From: Caccoplasma_A sp045587545
GTDB lineage: Bacteria > Bacteroidota > Bacteroidia > Bacteroidales > G3-4614
Direction: 5' to 3'
Length of the DNA stretch: 64,000 nucleotides
Assembly: GCA_045587545.1 (NCBI GenBank)
Contig: JAZNCN010000028.1
Coordinates: 124,001 to 188,000 of the forward strand
This document shows positions 9,035-18,077 of the stretch, piece after piece. A program made the position numbers and the translations under genes. The notes beneath the pieces are model-generated. The model did no database searches. It saw nothing but the letters and a program-made list of their open reading frames with translations, and was not told where the DNA came from. Positions within the stretch are counted from its first letter, which is position 1, and every line of letters begins with the position of its first letter.

Positions 9035-9949
9035 ATGGGTAAATTTATTCTTAGAATATTAATATTTTTAATACCGCTGTTGATGATATTAACAGCTTTG
9101 GAATATATTGCCCAATCGGCACCAAACTCGTATAGGTATAAGAACAATTATATAGTTAATAATTGCGATAGTATAAATACTTTAATATTAGGAAGCTCAC
9201 ATAGCTTTTATGGTATTAACCCTGAAATTTTAGGCAACAACTCTTTTAATCTTGCAAATGTTTCGCAAGATTTAAAGTTTGATTTGTATCTTGTTGAAAA
9301 ATCTATTGCGCAATGCAAAAGTCTTAAAACTTTGATTGTCCCTATATCCTATTTTACTCTCTACGAAACTCCATTAGATAAAGGAGATGAAAAATTCAGA
9401 GTTAAATTTTATGAGCATTATATGGGTTATAATGACTCTTTGTTAAATTGCATTGAAAAACTTGAATTATATAACCCCACAATACTGCAAACAAAAATTA
9501 AAGAGTATTGCAAATTTCATTTTGGTACAAATAAAGATTTTGGATATAACTCGTTAGGTTGGGCAACAGGGTATAAAGAGTGCTTGATTGATGGTAATAT
9601 AGAAAAAGACGCTATAAAAACTATTACAAGACATACTCCACACGAGGAATATGTTGATATAAATATTGAATATCTTAACAAAATTGCAACACTCTGTCAT
9701 AACAATAATATTAGGCTATTCTTTATTACAACCCCTACTCTGCCAGCTTATTACAATAAAATTGATACCTGCAGATGGAACTACACTATTTCAGTTGTAA
9801 ACAACATTTGTTTAAAGTACAAAGCTTCATACTATAGCTACTTAAATGATGAGAGATTTGACACTACCGACTTTTTTGACATTGACCATCTATGCCATAA
9901 AGGTGCAAAAAAATTCAGCTATATATTAAAAGAGGAGATTTTTGAATAA
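9035..9949 (+). CDS. Membrane-anchored SGNH-like hydrolase/acyltransferase partner of the MBOAT protein
   Basis: Protein of 304 residues with one N-terminal transmembrane anchor (about residues 5-25) and an extracytoplasmic domain. SGNH features: the nucleophile block LILGSSHSFYGINP near residues 50-62, and the C-terminal D-x-x-H pair in FFDIDHLCHKGAKKFS. It is placed 4 bp after the MBOAT gene. By analogy with AlgJ/AlgX and DltD it probably accepts the acyl group from the MBOAT enzyme and transfers it to a glycan. No closer family was recognised. Confidence 0.7.
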   Translation: MGKFILRILIFLIPLLMILTALEYIAQSAPNSYRYKNNYIVNNCDSINTLILGSSHSFYGINPEILGNNSFNLANVSQDLKFDLYLVEKSIAQCKSLKTLIVPISYFTLYETPLDKGDEKFRVKFYEHYMGYNDSLLNCIEKLELYNPTILQTKIKEYCKFHFGTNKDFGYNSLGWATGYKECLIDGNIEKDAIKTITRHTPHEEYVDINIEYLNKIATLCHNNNIRLFFITTPTLPAYYNKIDTCRWNYTISVVNNICLKYKASYYSYLNDERFDTTDFFDIDHLCHKGAKKFSYILKEEIFE

Positions 9950-9977
9950 TATGGAGAGTTGTATCAGCTAATTGTTG

Positions 9978-9985
9978 TATCTTCG
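9978..9985 (+). promoter_or_regulatory. Possible -7 box for mltG
   Basis: TATCTTCG has one mismatch to TAnnTTTG and lies about 48 bp before the mltG ATG. Confidence 0.35.
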
Positions 9986-10032
9986 CCTAACAAAATGTGA
10001 GCAGGTTGTAAATATACCTCTGATATATAATA

Positions 10033-11064
10033 ATGAAAAAAAAATATATAGTTATATCTGTTATTATCCTATCATCTCTATTGCTTATTATTGGAGGTGT
10101 TACTCTTTTTTTATACAAAAAAATTACTAACCCAAGCAATTGTAATAATGAGTATTGTATATATATAGGAAATGGCACAACTTCTGAAGATGTTATAAAT
10201 ACAATAGCATTAAATGGTGGTGAAGATTTCGCATATTGGGTTGATAAAGTATTTGACATCAGAAACAGACGCATAAACAGATATGAGGGCTTTTACAAAA
10301 TAACCCCTCAAATGAGCGTTTGGGATATTTATAATCTATTTGCATTGGGCGACTCCTCAACTTCTATTATTACTTTTAATAACATCAGGACTAAAAAGGA
10401 ACTTGCATATGCTATATGCAAGAATATAAATATGCCTGCTGATACTTTATATAAGGCATTGTGCGATACAGCTACTTGTAGCAGATATGGTTTTGATACT
10501 GTAACTATTTCTACTATGTTTTTACCCGATAGCTACGAGATTTTTAAAAGCACATCAAAAGATAAGTTCTTAAACAGAATGGCTAAGGAGTATCAGCAAT
10601 TCTGGAATAAAAAGAGATCAGACAAGGCTGAAAGTATAGGATTAACTCCTTATGAAGTTATTATATTGGCCTCAATTGTTGAAGAGGAGACAAAAAAAGT
10701 TGACGAAATGGCTGTTGTTGCCGGATTATATATTAACAGGCTAAAAAGAGGTATGTTACTGCAATCAGACCCCACTGTTAAATTTGCGACAGGCGATTTT
10801 GGATTAAAGCGCATATTAAACAAGCACCTTGAGATTGAATCGCCATACAACACTTATAAATATGTGGGATTACCTCCGGGTCCTATAAGAATTCCTTCAA
10901 AAATAGCGATTGATAAGGTTTTGAATTACGAAAAATCAAACTACCTATATATGTGCGCAAAAGAGGATTTTTCGGGATACCATAATTTTGCTACTACTCT
11001 TAGCGAACATAATAGGAATGCCGCAAAATACAGAAGAGAACTTAATAGATTGAAAATTAAATAA
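10033..11064 (+). CDS. mltG: Endolytic transglycosylase MltG (YceG-like)
   Basis: Inner-membrane murein transglycosylase of 343 residues that cuts nascent peptidoglycan strands. One N-terminal membrane helix (about residues 5-28) precedes the YceG domain. The catalytic glutamate lies in ILASIVEEETKK near residue 213, followed by the typical GLYINRLKRGMLLQSDPTV and the ESPYNTYKYVGLPPGPI block near 270-285. Length is family-typical. It is followed after 7 bp by mtnN and then luxS on the same strand, so it may head a three-gene operon, though no functional link to methyl-cycle recycling is known. Confidence 0.93.
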   Translation: MKKKYIVISVIILSSLLLIIGGVTLFLYKKITNPSNCNNEYCIYIGNGTTSEDVINTIALNGGEDFAYWVDKVFDIRNRRINRYEGFYKITPQMSVWDIYNLFALGDSSTSIITFNNIRTKKELAYAICKNINMPADTLYKALCDTATCSRYGFDTVTISTMFLPDSYEIFKSTSKDKFLNRMAKEYQQFWNKKRSDKAESIGLTPYEVIILASIVEEETKKVDEMAVVAGLYINRLKRGMLLQSDPTVKFATGDFGLKRILNKHLEIESPYNTYKYVGLPPGPIRIPSKIAIDKVLNYEKSNYLYMCAKEDFSGYHNFATTLSEHNRNAAKYRRELNRLKIK

Positions 11065-11071
11065 TTTATAT

Positions 11072-11758
11072 ATGAAAATAGCAATAGTTGTTGCTTTAGA
11101 GAGCGAATTGGCATGTATGAAACGCCTTTTTGATAACATGGAGGAGATTTGCCAAAATAATAATACTTATTATATAGGTAAATGTAATGGTAACGAAATT
11201 CTTCTTTCGCAATCGGGCATAGGAAAAGTTTGTGCTGCCGTAAGATGTTGCGATATTATATCTTATTTCAAGCCTGACTATATTATAAACACCGGTCTCG
11301 CAGGTGGTATAGATGTTAAATCAGAAGTCTGCGATGTTGTTATAGGTGATGAAGTTATGTATCACGACGTTTGGTGCGGCGATGGTTGTGAAAAGGGACA
11401 AGTACAAGGTTTTCCTATGAGATTTAAAGGGTGCGATTATATTATTGATAAAATACTTGAGAATAGAGAACAAAACGAGAGAGTTTACAAAGGCTTGATT
11501 TGTACAGGCGACCAATTTATTACCGACGATAAAATTTTAAGTCAAATAAAGGAGAATTTCAAAGATGCTGTTGCCGTTGATATGGAGTCGGCATCGTTCG
11601 CTCACTGTTGCTATATAAAGGGTATTCCTTTTGTAAGTTTAAGAGTTATCAGCGATACTCCCGGTAAGGAGAATAATGTTGAGCAGTACAATAATTTCTG
11701 GGAAATTGCACCGGAAAAATCTTTTGACGTTGTTAAAAATTTAATATTTAAACTATAA
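11072..11758 (+). CDS. mtnN: 5'-methylthioadenosine/S-adenosylhomocysteine nucleosidase
   Basis: Cytosolic nucleosidase of 228 residues that removes adenine from S-adenosylhomocysteine and methylthioadenosine. MTAN features: the start MKIAIVVALESEL, the QSGIGKVCAA loop, NTGLAGGI, DQFITD near 150, and the substrate-binding AVDMESASFAHCCY with its conserved M-E pair. Its stop overlaps the luxS ATG (TAATG), so translational coupling is likely. The pair forms the SAH detoxification route SAH to S-ribosylhomocysteine to homocysteine plus DPD. Confidence 0.93.
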   Translation: MKIAIVVALESELACMKRLFDNMEEICQNNNTYYIGKCNGNEILLSQSGIGKVCAAVRCCDIISYFKPDYIINTGLAGGIDVKSEVCDVVIGDEVMYHDVWCGDGCEKGQVQGFPMRFKGCDYIIDKILENREQNERVYKGLICTGDQFITDDKILSQIKENFKDAVAVDMESASFAHCCYIKGIPFVSLRVISDTPGKENNVEQYNNFWEIAPEKSFDVVKNLIFKL

Positions 11759-12234
11759 TGGACAAAATACCAAGTTTTACAATTGACCACAACAAATTGT
11801 TGAGGGGCATTTATGTTTCGCGCGTTGATGTGTTTAATGGCGTTACTATAACAACTTTTGATATTAGAATGAAAGAACCTAACAGAGAAGCTGTTTTGGG
11901 TCAAGAGGGATTACACACAATTGAGCATCTTGCTGCTACATATCTCAGAAACAATCAAGAGTGGAAAGATAAGATTGTTTATTGGGGTCCTATGGGTTGC
12001 CGTACTGGAAATTATCTTATTATGGCAGGAGAATATCAAAGTAAAGACATTGTTGATCTTATTAAAAAAACTTTTGAATTTGTAAGAGATTTTGATGGGG
12101 AGATTCCAGGCATGGCTCCAAAAGATTGCGGCGATTGGACTTGCCACGATTTAGATGATGCTAAACGCGAAGCTGCCATTTATGTAAGTGAAGTTTTAGA
12201 GAATATAAAAGAGGAGAACTTAATATATCCTTAA
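11758..12234 (+). CDS. luxS: S-ribosylhomocysteine lyase (autoinducer-2 precursor synthase)
   Basis: Fe(II)-dependent lyase of 158 residues that cleaves S-ribosylhomocysteine to homocysteine and DPD, the AI-2 precursor. The metal motif H53-x-x-E56-H57 lies in GLHTIEHLAA, the catalytic Cys in GPMGCRTGNYL (C81) and the third metal ligand Cys in KDCGDWTCHD (C124). It starts inside the stop of mtnN. A strong terminator follows at 12263. No AI-2 receptor is seen nearby, so its use for signalling rather than recycling is open. Confidence 0.95.
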   Translation: MDKIPSFTIDHNKLLRGIYVSRVDVFNGVTITTFDIRMKEPNREAVLGQEGLHTIEHLAATYLRNNQEWKDKIVYWGPMGCRTGNYLIMAGEYQSKDIVDLIKKTFEFVRDFDGEIPGMAPKDCGDWTCHDLDDAKREAAIYVSEVLENIKEENLIYP

Positions 12235-12262
12235 GAGGTATATTTATATTTCCTATATATAC

Positions 12263-12295
12263 AAAAAAAACAGATACGATTGTATCTGTTTTTTT
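12263..12295. terminator. Bidirectional intrinsic terminator between luxS and the cytochrome c peroxidase
   Basis: A perfect stem CAGATAC / GTATCTG with loop GATT, extended by an A-run on the left that pairs with the T-run on the right. It works on both strands and ends two convergent genes. Confidence 0.85.
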
Positions 12296-12314
12296 ATATG
12301 AAAATAATCAGTTA

Positions 12315-13694
12315 TTACTTTATAACTTTAGCCGTTTCTGGAATCTCTCCTGTAAGAGCATTCAAGAATGCTTCAATGTCTTCAACATCTTGTTGGGGTA
12401 TATTGGTATCCAACTGATACTCTCCCATATAGATGATTGCATTTTTTAATGATGTTAATGTTCCATCGTGGTAATATGGTGCGGTTAACGCAATATTACG
12501 CAATCCCGGAACTTTAAATTTATGACGGTCATACTCCGATTTTGTCTCTTTATAACGTCCAAAATCCTCTAAAGTCATTTCTGTTCCACGTGCTGTAAAA
12601 TAGTTTGAACGTGTACCCATCAACTCATATGTATTACCTCCAAAATTAACACCACTATGGCATGTTGCACAGCTATACTCTTTAAATTTTTCATATCCTG
12701 CAATTTGTTGAGGAGTCATGGCTGTTTCATCTCCGAGCATATAACGGTCAAATGGAGAGTTCTTTGTAATCAATGTTTTCTCAAACTCCTGTATAGCATC
12801 AGTAATTGTAGCTTCACTAAATCCTTCGGGATATACTTTTTTAAACTCTGCTTTAAATTTAACGTCTTTATCCAATTTTGCTATAATTTCATCAAATGAT
12901 GTTGATGCCATCTCTACGGGATTTAGTGGAGGTCCTGCCGCCTGCGCTGCCAAATTTGCTGCACGTCCGTCCCAGAATTGAACAAAATTATATACGGCAT
13001 TATATACGGTTGGAGCATTTACTCCTCCTAATTGACCGTTTACACCCTCAGAATATTGTTTGTTATCAACTCCTCCTGTCTCTAATCCATGGCACGATGC
13101 ACATGAAACTGTATTATCAACCGATAAACGAGTATCGTGATAAAGTTTAAATCCCAAATCAACTTTTGCCGAATCAACAGGAATATCATATAATATAGGG
13201 AATACAGGTTCAGAAGCCAATTTATTTGCAAGAGTTGTATCAGCTAAATTAGCTAAATATCCTTTTAAACGTTGTTCTTTTGCCCAATCAATTATTATCT
13301 GACGTTTTTCATCAGTTAACTGAGTTCCCCAATGAACAAGATAAAATTTTGCAGGTGGCATATTGTTCTTTATAGCTATCTGCTCAATTTTATTAACAGC
13401 CGTAATAGATATTGGCGAACCTATAGCCATAGAGTCCATTACAGGTTTTAAATTTTCTTCTTTAAGGGCGGCATTAATATCTTGATATAGAGGACGACGC
13501 ACCAAAGGAATTTTTGAGTAAAATGGTAATTCTGCATCATAGCTATGACACATCAAACATTTACTGTCAGTTAAAATTTCGTAAACCTGTTCATTCAATG
13601 ACAAATCTTTTGAGGGCATTCGGTTAACCAAGTTATATACTGCAAATAGTAAGATTGCCAATAATATAACCGAACCCAACACAATTTTTTTCAT
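12315..13694 (-). CDS. Trihaem cytochrome c peroxidase (haem-binding domain + CCP/MauG)
   Basis: Periplasmic peroxidase of 459 residues with an N-terminal membrane anchor or signal (about residues 4-22). Three CxxCH haem sites are visible: CLMCH at 46-50 in a short haem-binding domain (followed by SYDAELPFYSKIP), CASCH near 198 and CATCH near 342, the last two belonging to the CCP/MauG di-haem core. The extra N-terminal haem resembles the layout of quinol-linked trihaem peroxidases such as E. coli YhjA. It removes H2O2 using electrons from the respiratory chain. It is a single gene with promoter and terminator, divergent from aguA. Confidence 0.9.
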   Translation of the reverse strand: MKKIVLGSVILLAILLFAVYNLVNRMPSKDLSLNEQVYEILTDSKCLMCHSYDAELPFYSKIPLVRRPLYQDINAALKEENLKPVMDSMAIGSPISITAVNKIEQIAIKNNMPPAKFYLVHWGTQLTDEKRQIIIDWAKEQRLKGYLANLADTTLANKLASEPVFPILYDIPVDSAKVDLGFKLYHDTRLSVDNTVSCASCHGLETGGVDNKQYSEGVNGQLGGVNAPTVYNAVYNFVQFWDGRAANLAAQAAGPPLNPVEMASTSFDEIIAKLDKDVKFKAEFKKVYPEGFSEATITDAIQEFEKTLITKNSPFDRYMLGDETAMTPQQIAGYEKFKEYSCATCHSGVNFGGNTYELMGTRSNYFTARGTEMTLEDFGRYKETKSEYDRHKFKVPGLRNIALTAPYYHDGTLTSLKNAIIYMGEYQLDTNIPQQDVEDIEAFLNALTGEIPETAKVIK

Positions 13695-13731
13695 AAGTTT
13701 CTATTTATATATTACCTCTAATGTATAGGTA

Positions 13732-13739
13732 CAAAAATA
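13732..13739 (-). promoter_or_regulatory. -7 box for the cytochrome c peroxidase
   Basis: TATTTTTG on the minus strand, 37 bp before the start codon. Confidence 0.5.
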
Positions 13740-13783
13740 GATAATATTTTTTATACCAAACAAAAAAGTTCATACTTTTTTAC

Positions 13784-13791
13784 TACTTTTG
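13784..13791 (+). promoter_or_regulatory. -7 box for aguA-cysK
   Basis: TACTTTTG fits TAnnTTTG and lies 28 bp before the aguA ATG. Confidence 0.5.
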
Positions 13792-13819
13792 TTTATGTTA
13801 AAAGTAAATATAAGACTAC

Positions 13820-14857
13820 ATGGATATTAACAACACATATATATTACCTGCCGAATGGGCTGAACAGAGTGGTATTCAACTAACATGGCCTCATAAAAAT
13901 ACTGATTGGAACTACATGTTAGGTGAGGTAACTGAGTGCTATATAAATGTGGCTCGAGAGATTGCTAAAAGAGAAAAACTGCTTATTGTTACCCCATACC
14001 CCGACGATGTTGTTAGCATCATCAAGGATAAGGTAAATATGGATAATGTTACCCTGTTCGAATGCAACAGCAACGACACTTGGGCAAGAGACCACGGAGG
14101 TATTACTGTAATTGATAAAGAGTCAAATAATTTTGTAATCACCGATTTTGGATTTAACGGTTGGGGACAAAAGTTTGAGGCCGAATTAGATAACGAAATT
14201 ACACTAAACTGCTACAAAGGGAATATCTTTAATGCAGATTACCGTAATATGAACAACTTTATATTAGAGGGTGGCTCAATTGAGGTTGATGGTAATGGTT
14301 CGTTAATGACTACTACACGTTGTTTAATGTCAAAGTTCAGAAACCCATCTTACAGTAAAGAGGAGATTGAAGAGGTATTAAAGGAGAGTTTTGGCGTTAG
14401 TAATATAATATGGATTGATAACGGATATTTGGCTGGCGACGACACTGATAGCCATATTGATACACTTGCCCGATTTTGCCCAAACAATACCATTGCTTAC
14501 GTTAAATGTAACGATGTTAATGATGAGCATTACAGCGAATTAAAAGCAATGGAGCAAGAGTTGATTGATGCACGAAATATTGAGGGTAATCCATATAACT
14601 TGGTTGCTCTACCAATGGCAGACTCAATAGTTTTTGACGGAGAGAGACTTCCTGCATCATATGCCAACTTTTTAATAATGAACAATACAGTTTTAATGCC
14701 CACATATAACCAACCGGATAATGATAAAACAGCAATTGAAGCAATATCAAAGGCTTTCCCCGGGTATGAAGTAGTTGGCATTGATTGTGTTGCGTTAATT
14801 AAACAACATGGCTCATTACATTGTATTACAATGCAGTATCCGAAAGGTATTTTATAA
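13820..14857 (+). CDS. aguA: Agmatine deiminase (peptidyl-arginine deiminase fold)
   Basis: Cytosolic guanidino-group hydrolase of 345 residues converting agmatine to N-carbamoylputrescine and ammonia. Family motifs: start PAEWAEQSGIQLTWPH, WARDHGGI near 95, LEGGSIEVDG near 153, GDDTDSHIDTLARF with the catalytic His near 215, and the C-terminal nucleophile in GSLHCITMQ (C335). It provides the substrate for AguB at 4737-5624, so both steps of the agmatine-to-putrescine route are in this window but not adjacent. cysK follows after 19 bp and may be co-transcribed. Confidence 0.92.
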   Translation: MDINNTYILPAEWAEQSGIQLTWPHKNTDWNYMLGEVTECYINVAREIAKREKLLIVTPYPDDVVSIIKDKVNMDNVTLFECNSNDTWARDHGGITVIDKESNNFVITDFGFNGWGQKFEAELDNEITLNCYKGNIFNADYRNMNNFILEGGSIEVDGNGSLMTTTRCLMSKFRNPSYSKEEIEEVLKESFGVSNIIWIDNGYLAGDDTDSHIDTLARFCPNNTIAYVKCNDVNDEHYSELKAMEQELIDARNIEGNPYNLVALPMADSIVFDGERLPASYANFLIMNNTVLMPTYNQPDNDKTAIEAISKAFPGYEVVGIDCVALIKQHGSLHCITMQYPKGIL

Positions 14858-14876
14858 TCAGTTATAAAAGAGTATT

Positions 14877-15824
14877 ATGAGTAAAATATATAAAAGTCTC
14901 ACACAACTTGTAGGAAATACTCCCCTACTTGAAGTTTCAAATATTGAACGAGAACTTAATTTAAAGGCAAAACTTATTGTTAAGTTAGAGTTTTATAATC
15001 CCGGAGGCAGTGTTAAAGACCGTGTTGCTCTTTCAATGATTGAAGATGCAGAGAAAAAAGGATTGCTTAAACCCGGAGCTGTCATAATAGAACCTACAAG
15101 TGGAAACACGGGTATTGGATTGGCATGGGCATCATCAGTAAAGGGATACCACCTTATACTTACAATGCCCGACACCATGAGCATGGAACGTCAAAACCTA
15201 TTGAAAGCATTAGGTGCTGAGCTTGTTCTTACTCCTGGTAGCGAAGGTATGACTGGCGCTATAAACAAAGCAAATCAATTAAACAAAGAGTATTCCGGGT
15301 CTATTATATTAGGACAATTTGATAACCCTGCAAACCCAAAGGCTCATATAAATACAACTGCCGAAGAGATTTGGCAAGACACCGAAGGAGATATTGATAT
15401 ATTTGTAGCTTGTGTAGGGACAGGAGGAACTCTTAGCGGAACTTCTGAAGGTTTAAAAAAGCATAACCCCAACATTATGGCTGTAGCTGTAGAGCCTGAT
15501 AGTTCACCTGTTCTAAGCGGAGGAAAAGCAGGAGCTCATAAGATACAGGGTATTGGTGCAGGTTTTATTCCTAAAAACTTTAATAAGGATTATGCCGATA
15601 AAATAGCAAGGGTAAAAGATGACGATGCTATACGTTCATCGCGTATGCTTGCACAAAAAGAGGGTCTTTTGGTTGGCATCTCATCGGGAGCGGCATTTTA
15701 TGTTGCATTAGAGATGGCCAAACTTGATGAGAACAGAGGTAAAACCATAGTGGCACTACTCCCTGATACCGGAGAGAGATACCTCTCAACATTACTATAT
15801 GCCTTTGAAGATTATCCTTTGTAA
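14877..15824 (+). CDS. cysK: Cysteine synthase A (O-acetylserine sulfhydrylase)
   Basis: PLP enzyme of 315 residues making cysteine from O-acetylserine and sulfide. The PLP lysine is K47 in NPGGSVKDRV. The phosphate/substrate loop PTSGNTGIGLA and the GTGGTLSG glycine loop near 180 are present, as is PDTGERYLST near the C-terminus. Length fits CysK rather than a cystathionine synthase. It lies 19 bp after aguA and ends at a strong terminator. Confidence 0.93.
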   Translation: MSKIYKSLTQLVGNTPLLEVSNIERELNLKAKLIVKLEFYNPGGSVKDRVALSMIEDAEKKGLLKPGAVIIEPTSGNTGIGLAWASSVKGYHLILTMPDTMSMERQNLLKALGAELVLTPGSEGMTGAINKANQLNKEYSGSIILGQFDNPANPKAHINTTAEEIWQDTEGDIDIFVACVGTGGTLSGTSEGLKKHNPNIMAVAVEPDSSPVLSGGKAGAHKIQGIGAGFIPKNFNKDYADKIARVKDDDAIRSSRMLAQKEGLLVGISSGAAFYVALEMAKLDENRGKTIVALLPDTGERYLSTLLYAFEDYPL

Positions 15825-15843
15825 AATAGTATTTATGTGATAT

Positions 15844-15873
15844 AGAAAAAGGGTTGTGTACAACCCTTTTTCT
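15844..15873. terminator. Intrinsic terminator between cysK and the his operon
   Basis: Perfect 14-bp inverted repeat (15844-15857 with 15860-15873) around a GTA/TAC centre, with A- and T-rich flanks. It serves convergent cysK and hisB. Confidence 0.85.
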
Positions 15874-15896
15874 AATTTTATTATCTATAATAAATA

Positions 15897-17027
15897 TTAT
15901 ATCACTCCTTTTGATGAGGGAATTACTCCGTTTAAAACATCTCTTGTTACAGCCATTTTTATCGCTCTGGCAAAGGCTTTAAATATTCCCTCTATTTTGT
16001 GATGCTCGTTAATGCCTTCTGCTTTTATATTTAAGTTCATTGCTGCAGAATCGGATAATGATTTGAAGAAGTGCATAAACATCTCTGTCGGCATATCACC
16101 TACATACTCGCGTTTAAACTCTGCGTCCCATACTAACCAAGCACGTCCGCCAAAGTCAAGAGCCACACTGCATAACGAGTCGTCCATTGGCAGATAAAAT
16201 CCATAACGGTTAATACCGCGTTTATCGCCAAGTGCCTTGCGTAAAGCCTCACCTATTGCTATTCCTGTATCCTCTATAGTGTGGTGTTCATCAACATTCA
16301 AATCGCCTTTTGTAATAATTGTTACGTCCATACCCGAATGGCGTCCCAATTGGTCAAGCATGTGGTCAAAGAATGATAACCCTGTTGATACATTGCTCTT
16401 GCCTGTTCCGTCAAGATTTATTTTTACATATATATCGGTCTCCGATGTTTTACGCGATACCTCAACAACCCTCTCTCCGGCTATAAGATATGACGAAATT
16501 TGGTCCCATGATGTTGCAACAAGTGAACATACATCTTCAAGATTTTTCTCTTTTAGCTTTGCCTCGCCCTCCTCTTTTGATGTTGCTATCAGTATTGCTT
16601 TTGCTCCAAGATTTTTGGCAAGCATTACATCTGTTACTCTATCGCCTATTACATACGACTCGGCAAGATTATATTCACCTGTCATATATTTACCCATCAT
16701 ACCTATACCGGGTTTTCGTGTAGGTTTGTTTTCGTGAGGGAATGAGGGGTCAATCAATATATCGTCAAACTCTACTCCTTCATTTTTGAATGCCTGTAAC
16801 ATTTTGTTTTGAGGTGGCAAAAATGTTTCGGTAGGGAAAGATGATGTTCCCAATCCGTCCTGATTTGAGACAATGACAAACTCATAATCGAGTTTTTCTC
16901 TTATTAGTACCATATTTCTGAAAACTCGAGGCATAAACTCAAGTTTTTCAAGAGAGTCCAACTGATAATCAACAGGTGGCTCAACTACTAATGTTCCGTC
17001 TCGGTCAATAAATAGTGCCTTTTTCAT
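15897..17027 (-). CDS. hisB: Bifunctional histidinol-phosphatase / imidazoleglycerol-phosphate dehydratase
   Basis: Two-domain histidine biosynthesis enzyme of 376 residues. The N-terminal HAD phosphatase has the nucleophile and acid/base aspartates in FIDRDGTLV (D8, D10). The C-terminal IGP dehydratase (from about residue 185) has the manganese-binding DEHHTIEDTGIA and a second HH-x-x-E site (EHHKIEGIFKA) near 340. The fusion is the form found in enterics and Bacteroidota. It is last in hisGDCB, 9 bp after hisC. Expression should follow the attenuator at 20241-20361. Confidence 0.95.
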   Translation of the reverse strand: MKKALFIDRDGTLVVEPPVDYQLDSLEKLEFMPRVFRNMVLIREKLDYEFVIVSNQDGLGTSSFPTETFLPPQNKMLQAFKNEGVEFDDILIDPSFPHENKPTRKPGIGMMGKYMTGEYNLAESYVIGDRVTDVMLAKNLGAKAILIATSKEEGEAKLKEKNLEDVCSLVATSWDQISSYLIAGERVVEVSRKTSETDIYVKINLDGTGKSNVSTGLSFFDHMLDQLGRHSGMDVTIITKGDLNVDEHHTIEDTGIAIGEALRKALGDKRGINRYGFYLPMDDSLCSVALDFGGRAWLVWDAEFKREYVGDMPTEMFMHFFKSLSDSAAMNLNIKAEGINEHHKIEGIFKAFARAIKMAVTRDVLNGVIPSSKGVI

Positions 17028-17036
17028 ATATTGAAC

Positions 17037-18074
17037 TTATTTTTTATACGATTTTAATGCAGATATTACTTGCTTATTCTCTACTGCTGTACCTACGGTA
17101 ATTCTTATACAGTTATCGCATAGAGAGATACCATTTCTATTACGTGCGACTATGCCTTTTTCAATAAGATACTTATATATTGAATCTGCATCGATGGTTT
17201 TTACAAGTATAAAGTTTGCATCGGTTGGATATATCTCTGTAATGCAAGATAGCTTACTCAATGCCTTAGCAAGTTTTTCTCTGTTTTTTAATATTTCTGC
17301 CACTTTTTTCTCAACTGATGCAAAATTATCAAGCAACTTTATTGCATAGCGTTGTGTAAGTATATTTACATTATAGGGATATTTTACCTTATTGAATATT
17401 GATATTATCTCGGGCGATGCAAACGCCATTCCCAAACGAACTCCTGCACTGCCCCATGCCTTTGAGAATGTCTGTAATACAACCAAATTAGGGTAATATT
17501 TTAATTTTGACAGATATGATGGTTGAGACGAAAAATCGATATATGCTTCATCTAATACAACAATACCATCAAAAACTTTAAGTACCTTCTCTACTTCTTC
17601 AATAGGAAACGCATTTCCTGTGGGGTTATTAGGTGAGCACAACCATATAATTTTTGAATTATCATCGGTTGCCTTTAATAACTCATCGGCAGAGAATTCA
17701 TATTTTGAATTGAGTAATACTTTACGGTACTCAACATTATTTATATCTGCACATACAGAGTACATTCCGTACGTTGGTTCAAGTGCTACTACATTATCTT
17801 TTAGAGGTTCACAAAATATACGATAGAGCAAATCTATTGGCTCATCACTACCCACTCCCAAGAAGATATTTTCAACCGCTACTTTTTTTAGTTTTGATAT
17901 TTTCTCCTTTACTGCTAATTGTAAAGGATCGGGATAACGATTATATGGAGTATCGTATGGATTTTCATTTGCATCAATAAATACCGATGCTTCGCCTTTA
18001 AACTCGTTACGAGCCGATGAATATGGTTTTAGTTCGTATATGTTTTTACGTACTATATCTTTTAATTCTTTCAT
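17037..18074 (-). CDS. hisC: Histidinol-phosphate aminotransferase
   Basis: PLP aminotransferase (fold type I) of 345 residues converting imidazole-acetol phosphate to histidinol phosphate. Motifs: NENPYDTPYNRYPDP at the N-terminus, SPNNPTGN near 148, VLDEAYIDF near 175 and the PLP lysine in FSKAWGSAGVRLG near 205-215. It lies 3 bp after hisD, so translation is probably coupled within the operon. Confidence 0.95.
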   Translation of the reverse strand: MKELKDIVRKNIYELKPYSSARNEFKGEASVFIDANENPYDTPYNRYPDPLQLAVKEKISKLKKVAVENIFLGVGSDEPIDLLYRIFCEPLKDNVVALEPTYGMYSVCADINNVEYRKVLLNSKYEFSADELLKATDDNSKIIWLCSPNNPTGNAFPIEEVEKVLKVFDGIVVLDEAYIDFSSQPSYLSKLKYYPNLVVLQTFSKAWGSAGVRLGMAFASPEIISIFNKVKYPYNVNILTQRYAIKLLDNFASVEKKVAEILKNREKLAKALSKLSCITEIYPTDANFILVKTIDADSIYKYLIEKGIVARNRNGISLCDNCIRITVGTAVENKQVISALKSYKK

Positions 18075-18077
18075 GGT

